Assembly: GCF_002007645.1 (NCBI RefSeq)
Contig: NZ_CP019791.1
Location: forward strand, 4,084,593-4,148,592
DNA: 64,000 bases
Reading direction: 5' to 3'
Source of the DNA: Anaerohalosphaera lusitana
Lineage (GTDB): Bacteria > Planctomycetota > Phycisphaerae > Sedimentisphaerales > Anaerohalosphaeraceae
Shown here: positions 43,033 to 52,292 of the stretch, piece by piece
How positions within the stretch are numbered: the first letter of the stretch is position 1
How the letters are laid out: every line of letters starts with the position of its first letter
Translations under genes and position numbers: made by a program
The notes under the pieces: generated by a model
The model's database searches: none
Seen by the model: the letters and a program-made list of their open reading frames with translations, nothing else
What the model was told of the DNA's origin: nothing

Positions 43033-43363
43033 TTTCCCAATTGCTTAGTTGATAATTGAATTCTTTACAAACACAAAGTCGAACCATAACCCCATTGGAC
43101 GGATGATGCAAGCATATTAAATGGCCTGACACATTTTCTCACAACCTGATATAAACCGTATCGGTCCACACCGTACACAAACAAACAAAATACATGTCAT
43201 CAGGCTGCAAAAACAAGAATCCTCATTATGAATCGCAGAATGGGCAAGGTGCTGCTTCAATAATCCCTATAAATAGCAATTTTCCCTTACGCTCACCGGC
43301 TTATTAGCCTATTAAGCGGGTTTTTCGTTGACCTTTGACATCTTTTGTGGTAAGGTGCGAACT
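43033..43363. other. 331-base divergent region between tkt and folC
   Basis: It contains the tkt promoter and, just before folC, TTGACC (43328-43333) with TAAGGT 17 bases on, which would give an almost leaderless folC message. No gene, long repeat or tRNA is seen. Confidence 0.5.
43083..43111 (-). promoter_or_regulatory. Candidate promoter of transketolase
   Basis: On the minus strand TTGCAT (43111-43106), 17-base spacer, TATGGT (43088-43083). Confidence 0.35.
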
Positions 43364-44794
43364 ATGACTAAATCAACAAAGAAAACAAAGAGTACCAAAA
43401 CAAAAAAGGCTTCTCGAGGCACGACTTCCAAGGTCAGGCGAAAGAAAGTGTTCAAGTCATATACCAAAGCAATTAAATACCTTTTCGAGCGCACCGACTA
43501 CGAAAAGCAGCGTCGGCTGAGATATAATGTATCCACATTTGATCTCACCAGAATGGAAAAGCTGCTCGCCGGAGTCGACAACCCGCATCTGAAGACCGAT
43601 GTGGTTCATATCGCCGGCACTAAGGGCAAGGGGTCGACTGCTACGATGCTGGCTAAGATGCTCGAAGCCAACGAGTACAAGGTCGGGCTTTACACCTCGC
43701 CGCATGTGACGACACTGCACGAGAGGATCGTGGTAAACTCCAAAATGATCGCCGACAAGGAGATCATTGGGCTGCTCAATCGCCTGCATGCGACCATTGA
43801 GAAACTGGCCGACGAGGACGATGCGCCAACTTTTTTCGAGATAATGACCACGATGGCCTTCATGTATTTCGCCGACAAAGAGGCGGACATCGCCATTGTG
43901 GAAACGGGTCTTGGAGGCAGGCTCGACAGCACGAACGTGGTGCAGCCCCTGCTTGTGGGTATCACGAATATCAGCATAGACCACCAGAATCTGCTGGGCA
44001 ACAGTCTGCCGGAGATCGCCGCAGAAAAGGCCGGCATCATAAAAGAAGGCGTACCGGTTGTAACCGTTCCTCAGCATGCCGACGCTATGAGAGTTATTAA
44101 AAAGCGTGCGCTGGAATGCGGATCGCCGCTTCTGGTTACCGGGACCGATGTAGATTTCTCGAGCCGGTTCGAATCATCCAGGGAACACGGGCCGCATACA
44201 AGGATATGTCTAACTACGCCTAACAGCCGTTTTGAGCACTTGCGAGTGCCGCTGCCCGGACAGCACCAGGCAGTTAATTGCGGACTTGCTCTGGCTATGC
44301 TGGACGCTCTGAAAAGCAAGATAGAGATCGATGACAGCAAAGCCGTCAAGGGTCTTGCTGAGGTATCGATGGCGGGCAGGATGGAAATTATATGCGATGA
44401 TCCGAGGATCATCGTTGATACAGCACATAACGCCGCGAGCATACGGGCGTTGATACACGCTATTGGGCAGCATGTTCCTTACGATTCGATGATCATAATC
44501 TTCGCCTGCAACCAGGACAAGGACGTTAGGGGAATGCTTAATCAACTGCAGTTTGGAGCTGATAAGGTGATCTTCACACGGAGCAACTCGCCCAAGGCTG
44601 TGTTCCCGCAGGACCTTGCGGATATGTACACGGAAATATGCGGAAAGATGTGTCAGACCGCTATGACTCTTCGTGAGGCCGTTAGAATTGCGAAAAGCGC
44701 GGTCAGCCGTGAGGACCTTATTTGCATCACCGGCAGCTTTTATCTTGTTGGTCAGGCAAAGGACCAGTTGCAGATCAGGACGCTTGCCAGTTAA
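43364..44794 (+). CDS. folC: Folylpolyglutamate synthase / dihydrofolate synthase
   Basis: 476 residues from ATG 43364, which has AAGGTG upstream (a TTG at 43328 is in frame but unsupported). It adds glutamate to dihydropteroate or folates with ATP, in the cytoplasm. Mur-ligase fold: P-loop GTKGKGS at 85-91, then SPHVTTLHERI, ETGLGGRLDSTNVV, ISIDHQNLLG and AGIIKEGVP, all FolC-type. The C-terminal domain begins near 320 (GRMEI...DTAHN). Unusual: the first ~30 residues are almost only Lys, Thr, Ser and Arg, an extension not typical of FolC. A terminator follows. Confidence 0.92.
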   Translation: MTKSTKKTKSTKTKKASRGTTSKVRRKKVFKSYTKAIKYLFERTDYEKQRRLRYNVSTFDLTRMEKLLAGVDNPHLKTDVVHIAGTKGKGSTATMLAKMLEANEYKVGLYTSPHVTTLHERIVVNSKMIADKEIIGLLNRLHATIEKLADEDDAPTFFEIMTTMAFMYFADKEADIAIVETGLGGRLDSTNVVQPLLVGITNISIDHQNLLGNSLPEIAAEKAGIIKEGVPVVTVPQHADAMRVIKKRALECGSPLLVTGTDVDFSSRFESSREHGPHTRICLTTPNSRFEHLRVPLPGQHQAVNCGLALAMLDALKSKIEIDDSKAVKGLAEVSMAGRMEIICDDPRIIVDTAHNAASIRALIHAIGQHVPYDSMIIIFACNQDKDVRGMLNQLQFGADKVIFTRSNSPKAVFPQDLADMYTEICGKMCQTAMTLREAVRIAKSAVSREDLICITGSFYLVGQAKDQLQIRTLAS

Positions 44795-44825
44795 AGCTAA
44801 ATATCAGTTTATAGACCATTTCGAG

Positions 44826-44857
44826 GCCTTGGGAACCGCCCAAGGCTTCTTTTTTTG
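44826..44857 (+). terminator. Rho-independent terminator of folC
   Basis: GCCTTGGG/CCCAAGGC stem (44826-44833, 44839-44846) with a 5-base loop, followed by TTCTTTTTTT. Confidence 0.8.
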
Positions 44858-44902
44858 CGCAGTTTACCCACATTAACACCCCTCTGGATTCAAAAAACAT
44901 TC

Positions 44903-44913
44903 TGGTTAGACCA
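44903..44913. promoter_or_regulatory. GntR/FadR-like operator candidate upstream of the porin
   Basis: TGGT-TAG-ACCA, an inverted repeat of the TGGT-N3-ACCA form bound by FadR-subfamily GntR regulators. It ends 17 bases before the -35 box of the porin promoter. No GntR gene is in the window. Confidence 0.3.
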
Positions 44914-44930
44914 AATACTAATTTTTTTCA

Positions 44931-44958
44931 TTGCTATAACCCATAAAACCGATATATT
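44931..44958 (+). promoter_or_regulatory. Promoter of the outer-membrane barrel gene
   Basis: TTGCTA (44931-44936), 16-base spacer, TATATT (44953-44958). It leaves a ~120-base leader that contains a 16-base near-palindrome, CAGGGCACGTGTCCTG, at 45021-45036. Confidence 0.45.
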
Positions 44959-45084
44959 CGCAGATAGTGATACATGGTCAGGAGTAAATGCTGTACCTGC
45001 TGAGGTCACTGGTGAAATGACAGGGCACGTGTCCTGTGATGCAATATTTTTTAAGGGTTCAGTGTTTTTTGAAAGGAGTGCTCA

Positions 45085-45918
45085 ATGAAGAAGGTAATTT
45101 TACTGGCAACGGTTCTGGCGCTTTGCGGCGTGACGGGCCTTGCTTCGGCTGCTGACGGTGAGATCGGCGTTGATGCAAGTGTCTCTTACGTTACAAAGTA
45201 CATCTGGCGTGGTTTCGACCGTCTGGATGACGCGGCTGCGGTACAGCCAAGCGTTAATCTCGACCTCGGAAACGGTTTCTACGCCAACGTGTGGATGTCG
45301 TACGCGGGTACCAGCGGTAGAACAGACCCCGCAGTACCTACAAGCGGTCGTGTTAATTTCACCGAGTATAACTACACCTTTGGCTATGCAAATTCCATGT
45401 GTGAAGGCGAGTCCTGGCAGACTGATTATGCTGTCAACTGGATGTACTATGATTTTATCGACATGCCTTCAGACGTAATCGACATGCAGGAGATCAATGC
45501 GACTTTTGCATGGCCCAACATCATCGGCAACGGTATTACACCGAGCTACACGATCATAAGAATGTGGACATCAGAAGGTAGCGCAACATATAACGATGCA
45601 AGCGGCTGGATTCATGTTGTTGGCCTTGAATATGACTTTACCATTGACGGTTTTACACCTGACAATCCAGAACAGACTATCAAGCTTTTCGCTGATGCGA
45701 CATACAATGACGGTACAGGCTTGAATACAGAAAACCTTCTTGGTGTTGCTGATCAGATCGATCACGACTGGTCGCACCTCAAGTATGGTGCTGCGGCTCC
45801 AATGAAACTTGGCAATGGCACACTCACACCAGCTATCTACTACCAGACCTCGATGGAAGACACAGTAAATGATGAAGACGAATTCTGGGGCGGCATCACT
45901 TACGCTCTGAGCTTCTAA
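45085..45918 (+). CDS. TorF-like outer-membrane beta-barrel protein
   Basis: 277 residues. A signal peptide ends at SASA-A near residue 22. The mature part begins DASVSYVTKYIWRGF, the pattern that opens TorF-family putative porins, and alternates polar and aromatic residues in ~12 strands. It ends in Phe (GGITYALSF), the outer-membrane insertion signal. Expected to form a small barrel in the outer membrane; transported solute unknown. The strong GAAAGGAG upstream suggests high expression. It has its own promoter and terminator. Confidence 0.8.
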   Translation: MKKVILLATVLALCGVTGLASAADGEIGVDASVSYVTKYIWRGFDRLDDAAAVQPSVNLDLGNGFYANVWMSYAGTSGRTDPAVPTSGRVNFTEYNYTFGYANSMCEGESWQTDYAVNWMYYDFIDMPSDVIDMQEINATFAWPNIIGNGITPSYTIIRMWTSEGSATYNDASGWIHVVGLEYDFTIDGFTPDNPEQTIKLFADATYNDGTGLNTENLLGVADQIDHDWSHLKYGAAAPMKLGNGTLTPAIYYQTSMEDTVNDEDEFWGGITYALSF

Positions 45919-45940
45919 TTGTTGACTTGATCTGCAATTG

Positions 45941-45979
45941 AAAGGCCGACTCGTGGATTCGAGTCGGCCTTTTTTTGTT
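45941..45979 (+). terminator. Rho-independent terminator of the barrel gene
   Basis: AAAGGCCGACTCG/CGAGTCGGCCTTT perfect 13-base stem, then seven T. The A-rich left side lets it act on the convergent gene as well. Confidence 0.85.
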
Positions 45980-46001
45980 GAAAAGCGTTTTGACGTTATA
46001 C

Positions 46002-46319
46002 CTACTTGTCCTCGCATTCATCACGTCGAAAACAATTCTTCATATATCCTTTCACCCAGTTCCAGTGCAGGAACAAATGGGCGAGCATTAAAACAATGAA
46101 CAGCAGCGATATGTAAAAATGGATGCTGCCCCACCCGTCCCGGGTCATGCCGAGCAATTCCTGAATATGCTCACGCCCCCTGCCGCCGGTTTGCAGTTGT
46201 CCCCGGCCTCCGCTTCCGGGCGGCAGAACAAATCTGATCACAACACCCGTAGCCGTCAGGGCGAGCAGTACAAGAAACGCAAAAAGATCGATTGCAAAAT
46301 TCCAGCTAGACCGTTTCAT
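46002..46319 (-). CDS. DUF4405 small membrane protein
   Basis: 105 residues. A basic start is followed by a hydrophobic helix (~9-31), a Gly/Arg-rich loop, and a second helix (~64-86) with SIHFYISLLFIVLMLAHLFLHWNWV. The His-rich GSIHFYISL...HLFLHW pattern is that of DUF4405, related to cytochrome b561-type membrane domains; heme binding by these His residues is possible but not shown. It lies 19 bases after the DUF4139 gene and is probably co-transcribed with it. Confidence 0.72.
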   Translation of the reverse strand: MKRSSWNFAIDLFAFLVLLALTATGVVIRFVLPPGSGGRGQLQTGGRGREHIQELLGMTRDGWGSIHFYISLLFIVLMLAHLFLHWNWVKGYMKNCFRRDECEDK

Positions 46320-46338
46320 TTCAAGGCCCTCGAAGATT

Positions 46339-47739
46339 TTACCAATCCATGTAAACCGTGTAACGGAACGTCACTGTTGAGTCGGCCTTGACGGGGACCT
46401 CGAACCGAGCGGTTGTCGAGTCCTCTTTCTGCCAGTCCATTTCTGAGCTGACCTTCCAGTTCATCCAGGGGCTGATCTTGTGGTCGACGTTTACAACTGC
46501 GTCCTCGTCCTTGCGGTTACGGAGCTCGATCTCATGGACCTCGGTTCGTTGACGTCTTCCGACCTTGTGATCGACCATCTTATGCTCGGGCACGATATCG
46601 AACGCATCGCCGATGTACAATGACAGCTCTTCTTTTTTCGCTGTGTGATCGATCATATCCTCGCCGACAAATTCGAGCATGCCGTCGGCAGGGTCCTTCT
46701 TGAATACTCGAACCTTACCCTTTGGCAGAGCGATGCCCAGGTTATTCTCCTCGGTGTTCTCGAACTCGATCTTGACTTGCACCTTTTCTGGCTTTTTCTG
46801 CCATTCGTACACGAAAACTTTTTCAGCAGGCACATCCGCGGCAGGCTCGATAAACTCAATCTGCTTGACCTGCTTGTCCTTGATCGTAGAAGGCCGGCCC
46901 AGTGTGTAAAGGTGGTACTCCATGAAAGGCTTTTCTTCGAAACCGGCGGCCTTCGCTTCCATCATCACCGCTCGATCGTAAACACGTCTGGGCTGCTGAG
47001 GCTGTTCCTGGACCCTTCGCACATCACCTGCGATCAGCTTAATTACCGCATCCTCATAAGCCGCACCGCTGCGGTTGTTTATCGTAACCCAGCCGGTCAG
47101 ATCAAGCTTCGTCTCATCCGCATTGAGCACGGCTGAATAGTCCGCTTTCCACCCAATATTGCCTGCCGTGTAGGTGACCTGACAAAGCTCCTCGCCAGCC
47201 ACTTTCGAATCCGCGAGCCATACCAGCGTAGGCTTGGTTACCAGGTCCCTGGGCATCTTTACGAGTGCTATGCGCTCGATGCTGCTGCGGTTGATTATTT
47301 CCATCTCGCCTGTGTCGGCATCACGGATGATCAGGTCCTGACCCAGCGATGCACTGAGAATGCCTCTGACCTTTGTACCGACGTCGGCTCCGCTGCCGGC
47401 GATCTGCACGACCACTTCCTTGTCGATATAACGGTCCAGCAGGGATGCGGTATTGACAAGGTCGTACTCGTAGTTCTGTTCCAGGATCGAAACAGCGTCC
47501 AGGTCGGACAGGCACTTGAAATTAACGCTTGTAGCGTCTATAGAGCTGGCGACATCGGTGAATTTGACTTCGTTAACGCCCTGCTCGAATTCCATTTCTC
47601 TGCGTTCCTTGACCACCGCAAAATCATCGTTGTAGATGGTAAGTCCAACGCCCGGGGCAGGCAGTTCGGCAGCCGAACAGGCAACGACTTGCAACCATGC
47701 AGCCACGACAACAATTGATGATATCAACATCGATTTCAT
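46339..47739 (-). CDS. Secreted DUF4139 protein
   Basis: 466 residues from ATG 47739, which has GGAGGT 7 bases upstream. The signal peptide (hydrophobic ~8-22) ends at CSAAE. The body matches DUF4139: LTIYNDDFAVVKERREM near the start; the central YTAGNIGWKADYSAVL...LTGWVTINNRSGAAYEDA; and a C-terminal beta-rich part with LPKGKVRVFKKD and YTVYMDW. Its function is unknown; location is inferred to be periplasm or surface. First gene of a two-gene minus-strand unit with the DUF4405 protein. Confidence 0.82.
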   Translation of the reverse strand: MKSMLISSIVVVAAWLQVVACSAAELPAPGVGLTIYNDDFAVVKERREMEFEQGVNEVKFTDVASSIDATSVNFKCLSDLDAVSILEQNYEYDLVNTASLLDRYIDKEVVVQIAGSGADVGTKVRGILSASLGQDLIIRDADTGEMEIINRSSIERIALVKMPRDLVTKPTLVWLADSKVAGEELCQVTYTAGNIGWKADYSAVLNADETKLDLTGWVTINNRSGAAYEDAVIKLIAGDVRRVQEQPQQPRRVYDRAVMMEAKAAGFEEKPFMEYHLYTLGRPSTIKDKQVKQIEFIEPAADVPAEKVFVYEWQKKPEKVQVKIEFENTEENNLGIALPKGKVRVFKKDPADGMLEFVGEDMIDHTAKKEELSLYIGDAFDIVPEHKMVDHKVGRRQRTEVHEIELRNRKDEDAVVNVDHKISPWMNWKVSSEMDWQKEDSTTARFEVPVKADSTVTFRYTVYMDW

Positions 47740-48101
47740 TTGGTAAACCTCCAAACTGGGTTAATGAGAATGTCTTACGGTTTCTATTGTCGCGCCCAAG
47801 CCTGCGACAGTAAAGGATAACTTGACAATACACTTGTTTTATACACGCTGCCGATGGTCCGCAAAAAGCATACAAAGCTCAGCTATTTTCTGGACAGCCT
47901 TTGATTTTAACAGGAAACACACTATAATACGCTTTCTGATGATCGCCTATGCCCTTAGACACTACACTGGGCCGGAATGTTCCATCGGAAATGAAGATTA
48001 AATTTTGGATTTTTTGAATTACCCTGCCGTTCTCAAGCGTCTGATATAAGGACGTAGATGTTTAGCCGCGTTAATCTCCCCCTTCTGAATACTCTATTTA
48101 T
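47740..48101. other. 362-base divergent region between DUF4139 and tolC-like genes
   Basis: It contains the promoter of the export operon at 47901-47928 and a ~165-base leader. No gene or long repeat is seen. Confidence 0.5.
47901..47928 (+). promoter_or_regulatory. Promoter of the TolC/MacA/MacB-type operon
   Basis: TTGATT (47901-47906), 16-base spacer, perfect TATAAT (47923-47928); about 170 bases before the first start codon. Confidence 0.5.
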
Positions 48102-49982
48102 ATGACAAAGAAAACCAGTTCCACATTAAAATCGACATGCCTGGCAGTCATTGCTGTATCGACAGTCTTTGGACTCACGGGCTGCAAATCTCCACAAGAG
48201 CACCGCCAGGAAGCCAATGACGTCGCTTACGATATCATCAAGGATAAGCAGGTCGACACGCTTGGTAAGGCCGAGCCGTTCACTATCGAAAGGCCCAGCG
48301 ATGTTTTAAGGCGAAGACTTATCACCGATCAGGATCTGCTGCATGCCACTGACCTCTATCTGGGGCCGTGGGCCATCGAGCCGATCGAACAATGGCCTGA
48401 CCCGAACTATCTCGAACCTACCATAGCAGGGGATAACATAGTAGATGTTCCTGAAGGCAAGCCCCTGCAGTTCACTCTTTTCGAGGCTTTGCAGATAGGT
48501 GCGGCAAACAGTTTTCGTTATCAATCCGAAAAAGAGGACATTTTCAGCACGGCACTGGATCTGGACCTGGAGCGGAACGAATTTCGCAATATATTCAATC
48601 AGGCACTGGAAAGCAACATCAGCACAGACAGCAGCGGCAGCCGTACAGTCTCAGGCACAACTAACAGCTCGGTCACGGATTTTTCAAGACAGCTCAAGAA
48701 CGGCGCCACATTCACTTCTAATCTGGCCGTGGATCTGGCGAATCTGATCACGCTCGGAGGAGCATCTTCGCTGGGCCTGCGAGCTGACGCATCTGTGTCA
48801 GTGCCTTTGATGCGAGGATCGGGCGAATTTATCGTGACCGAACCGCTCACACAGGCCGAACGCAACGTAATGTATTCGATCTACAATTTCGAGCGATTCA
48901 AGAAGACGTTCGCGGTAGACATAGCAACCGAATATCTGGGCGTGCTTCGCCAGCTTGATCGCATAAAGAACGCCGAAGAGAACTATAGGCGTTTGATCAT
49001 GTCGGTTAGAAGGGCCAGAAGACTTGCAGATGCGGGTCAACTTACGGAGATACAGGTTGACCAGGCGGTGCAGGATGAGCTGCGAGCCCGCGAAAACTGG
49101 ATAGCTGCCCAGCAGAGCTACGAACGAGCGATCGACAACTTCAAGATCCTGCTCGGTCTGCCCACCGACGCCGAAATCGAACTGGATCGCGATGAACTGG
49201 ACCGACTGGTCCGTATGACCGAAGGTGTCGCTCAGGTCGAGGACGATGAGGAAGATTACGAGCCCGTGCCCGCCGACGCACCGATCAACCTGCCCCCGCC
49301 GTCTCGCGAGGACGCAGGTCCGTACGAACTTGATCCTTATATCGCACAGAAGCTGGCGATCGAAAACCGCAAGGATCTCGAAGTCGCCAGGGGTGCGGTT
49401 TATGACGAACAGCGGTCCGTTGCTGTGGCCGCGGACGGGCTCAGAGGGGAATTGACCCTGCTGGGCGAGGCAGCTTCAGGTTCTCGCCGCAGTGTAGGCA
49501 CTGCTGCAAGCGACGATGCGCAGATCCGTGCGGACAAGGCTTTTTACTCTGCGTTGCTGACTATGGATCTTCCTGTAGAGCGAACCGCTGAACGCAACCA
49601 GTACAGAAACAGTCTTATCCAGTTTGAATCCGCAATCCGCGATCTTGGGTCCTTGACCGATTCTGTCAAGCTGGACGTAAGGAATCGTCTGAGGGATCTG
49701 CTGACCACACGCGAAACCCTGCAGATCCAGGCAAGAGCTGTGATGGTGGCTGAAAAACGAGTGGAAAGCACAAATTTGTTCCTTCAGGCCGGCCGAGCGG
49801 AAATAAGAGACGTGCTTGAAGCCCAAAGCTCGCTTCTGAACGCACAAAACGCACTGACTTCCGCTATAATAAACTATAGAATTGCAGAACTGGAACTTCA
49901 ACGTGACATGGGCCTTCTGGATGTAGACAGCCAGGGTCTGTGGACCGAATTCGACCCGGAGACACTGAAAAATGAGCAGTAA
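48102..49982 (+). CDS. TolC-like outer-membrane efflux lipoprotein
   Basis: 626 residues, longer than TolC (~470 mature). A lipoprotein signal ends in LTGC (Cys ~28). A ~100-residue extension precedes the first repeat (FTLFEALQIGAANSFRYQ). The two OEP repeats show the long helices of the periplasmic tunnel, such as YLGVLRQLDRIKNAEENYRRL and RLADAGQLTEIQVDQAVQDELRARENW. Between them lies an acidic, proline-rich linker (~365-405). It should form the outer-membrane duct for the inner-membrane ABC exporter encoded next. No Shine-Dalgarno sequence is visible before the ATG. The stop overlaps the next start by 11 bases. Confidence 0.85.
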   Translation: MTKKTSSTLKSTCLAVIAVSTVFGLTGCKSPQEHRQEANDVAYDIIKDKQVDTLGKAEPFTIERPSDVLRRRLITDQDLLHATDLYLGPWAIEPIEQWPDPNYLEPTIAGDNIVDVPEGKPLQFTLFEALQIGAANSFRYQSEKEDIFSTALDLDLERNEFRNIFNQALESNISTDSSGSRTVSGTTNSSVTDFSRQLKNGATFTSNLAVDLANLITLGGASSLGLRADASVSVPLMRGSGEFIVTEPLTQAERNVMYSIYNFERFKKTFAVDIATEYLGVLRQLDRIKNAEENYRRLIMSVRRARRLADAGQLTEIQVDQAVQDELRARENWIAAQQSYERAIDNFKILLGLPTDAEIELDRDELDRLVRMTEGVAQVEDDEEDYEPVPADAPINLPPPSREDAGPYELDPYIAQKLAIENRKDLEVARGAVYDEQRSVAVAADGLRGELTLLGEAASGSRRSVGTAASDDAQIRADKAFYSALLTMDLPVERTAERNQYRNSLIQFESAIRDLGSLTDSVKLDVRNRLRDLLTTRETLQIQARAVMVAEKRVESTNLFLQAGRAEIRDVLEAQSSLLNAQNALTSAIINYRIAELELQRDMGLLDVDSQGLWTEFDPETLKNEQ

Positions 49983-51588
49983 CACCAAATTTTTTTCAAA
50001 AACCAAAGCAGCGATAATCATTCTTGTACTTATCATTGCCGCATTCACTTTTGCTGCCCTGAATCAAACATCAGATTCTAATAATCTGGCAGATGAAGTC
50101 CCAACCTACACAGTGAAGAAAGGTGACCTTGCCATCTCCGTCACCGAATCCGGGACGATCAAGGCCCGTGAGCAGGTTATCATCAAGAACGAACTTGAAG
50201 GACGAACCACCGTTCTGTATCTGATACCGGAGGCCACTCATGTCAAAAAGGGTGATCTGCTGGTGGAGCTGGACGCATCCGAACTGGAGGACCAGCGGGT
50301 GACGCAGGAAATAGACGTTCAAAATGCTCAATCATCATTCATTGGTGCACGAGAGAACCTTGCTGTTACGAAAAACCAGGCAAACAGCGACATCAAACAG
50401 GCGGAGCTCGATTATGAATTTGCAAAACTCGACCTCAACAAGTACATGGAAGGTGAGTATCCGAATCAGCTCAAGGAAAATGAGTCTAAGATTGTCCTCG
50501 CAGATGAAGAGGTGCAGCGGACAAAAGAGAAGTATGACTGGTCGGTGACCCTTCGAAAAGAGAAATATATTTCTCCCACCGAGCTCAAGAGCGATGAACT
50601 GGCGTGGAAAAAGGCCCAGCTCGAACTGCAGCTTGCAGAAAACGCACTGGAACTGCTTAAGAACTTCACACATAAGCGGAAGCTTGCTGAGCTCAATAGT
50701 GACGTCGAGCAGACAGAGATGGCCCTTGAGAGAGTCAGGAGAAAAGCATCCGCAGACGTTGTCCAGGCAGAGGCGGAATTCAAGGCCGCTGAATCTCGAT
50801 ACGAGCGGGAACAATCCATTCTCGAAAAACTCGAGAACCAGATCGCAAAGGCTACCATACATGCACCGGCTGACGGCATGGTCGTGTACGCGAGCAGTGC
50901 CGAGTTCAGTTGGCGCGGCGATGACGAACCCCTGCAGGAAGGCAGCGAGGTCCGCGAGAGGGAGGAGCTCATCTATCTACCCACCGCAAACGCAGTAAAT
51001 GCAGAGGTGAACATCCATGAGACCAACCTTAACAAAGTTGATTTGGGGCTCCGCGTCCAGGTTGAGATCGACGCCCTGCCGGGTAAGATATATACGGGTA
51101 CCGTCGCTAAGATCGCTCCTATGCCCGACGCTCGTTTTGCATGGATGAATCCGGATCTGAAAGTATATCCAACTCAGATCGAGCTCGACGGGGACAACCC
51201 GGAATTGCGGACGGGCATGAGCTGCAAGGCCACGATCCTTGTTGACAGTTTCAGCGACGCTGTTTACGTCCCGATACAGTCAGTCGTCAGGGTCGGCGAC
51301 CAGCCTTGCGTTTACAAGATCGAGAACGGACAGGCGACACGCCATCCGGTTGAGATCGGCCTGGACAATAATCGAATGGTTCATGTTCTGGACGGCCTAG
51401 GTTCCGGCGACAAGGTCATGATGGCTCCTCCGCTCACTGAAGCCGCTGTGCAGGACGGCAAAGCCACCGCGACAGCGGGCACAACCAAACAGCAGCAAAA
51501 AGGCAGTGGACGGAGCAAGTCAAACGAGACAAAGCCCGACATAAAGACTATTCGGCCAGGCAGCTCAGTTGAGGGAGCGGCTAAATGA
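49972..51588 (+). CDS. MacA-like periplasmic adaptor (HlyD/RND membrane fusion family)
   Basis: 538 residues. One N-terminal membrane anchor (~12-30). A lipoyl half follows (YTVKKGDLAISVTESGTIKA), then a very long coiled-coil hairpin (~105-290, rich in Glu, Lys and Gln). The second lipoyl half is KATIHAPADGMVVY, and a beta-barrel (VQVEIDALPGKIYTGTVAKI) and membrane-proximal domain close the fold. The C-terminal ~45 residues are a polar low-complexity tail. It links the MacB-type ABC exporter to the TolC-like duct. Its stop overlaps the next gene as ATGA. Confidence 0.88.
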   Translation: MSSNTKFFSKTKAAIIILVLIIAAFTFAALNQTSDSNNLADEVPTYTVKKGDLAISVTESGTIKAREQVIIKNELEGRTTVLYLIPEATHVKKGDLLVELDASELEDQRVTQEIDVQNAQSSFIGARENLAVTKNQANSDIKQAELDYEFAKLDLNKYMEGEYPNQLKENESKIVLADEEVQRTKEKYDWSVTLRKEKYISPTELKSDELAWKKAQLELQLAENALELLKNFTHKRKLAELNSDVEQTEMALERVRRKASADVVQAEAEFKAAESRYEREQSILEKLENQIAKATIHAPADGMVVYASSAEFSWRGDDEPLQEGSEVREREELIYLPTANAVNAEVNIHETNLNKVDLGLRVQVEIDALPGKIYTGTVAKIAPMPDARFAWMNPDLKVYPTQIELDGDNPELRTGMSCKATILVDSFSDAVYVPIQSVVRVGDQPCVYKIENGQATRHPVEIGLDNNRMVHVLDGLGSGDKVMMAPPLTEAAVQDGKATATAGTTKQQQKGSGRSKSNETKPDIKTIRPGSSVEGAAK

Positions 51589-52292
51589 GCACCCCGCGGA
51601 CCATAGACAATTCGGTCATCAACCTGCAGAACATTCGCAAGATATATGAGATGGGCGACCAGCAGGTGCGTGCGCTTGACGGCGTGGATGTCGCTTTTGA
51701 GCCCGGTTCATTCTGGGCGATCATGGGCCCCAGCGGCTCGGGCAAAAGTACGATGCTCAACATCCTGGGCTGTCTCGACAGACCCACCTCTGGCAGCTAT
51801 CACCTGCACCAGGAGGACGTCAGCCGGATGGATGACGATCATCTCAGCGAGATTCGTCTGAAGCATCTCGGATTCATATTTCAGAGCTTCAACCTGATCC
51901 CGCAGTTGAGCGTGCAAAGAAATATCGAGCTGCCTCTGTTTTATCTTGGCTGGGATGAGAAAGAGAGCAGGGAACGCTCGGTCGAGCTGGCGCATAAAGT
52001 GGGACTCGAAGGGAGACTGAACCACCGCCCCGCAGAACTTTCCGGCGGTCAGCGTCAACGTGTCGCGATTGCGCGGGCACTGGCGAATGACCCGAAGATA
52101 CTGTTAGCCGACGAGCCGACGGGAAATCTGGACTCTGTAACCGGTGCACAGATACTCGAACTGCTCGACGAACTCTACCAGAACGGCAAGACCGTCATCA
52201 TGGTAACGCACGAATCAGAAATTGCTGCACACGCGCGAAAAATCCTGCACATGCGTGACGGCAAGGTCCAGAAGATCGAGGATACAGCATGA
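51585..52292 (+). CDS. MacB-type ABC transporter ATPase
   Basis: 235 residues. Walker A GPSGSGKST (48-56), signature LSGGQRQRVAIARAL, Walker B ILLADEP with TGNLDS, and the switch His in MVTHE: a complete nucleotide-binding domain of the MacB/LolD/FtsE group. It powers the adjacent FtsX-type permease. ATGA overlaps at both ends (51585-51588 and 52289-52292) indicate translational coupling. In MacB proper the ATPase and permease are fused; here they are split. Confidence 0.93.
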   Translation: MSTPRTIDNSVINLQNIRKIYEMGDQQVRALDGVDVAFEPGSFWAIMGPSGSGKSTMLNILGCLDRPTSGSYHLHQEDVSRMDDDHLSEIRLKHLGFIFQSFNLIPQLSVQRNIELPLFYLGWDEKESRERSVELAHKVGLEGRLNHRPAELSGGQRQRVAIARALANDPKILLADEPTGNLDSVTGAQILELLDELYQNGKTVIMVTHESEIAAHARKILHMRDGKVQKIEDTA

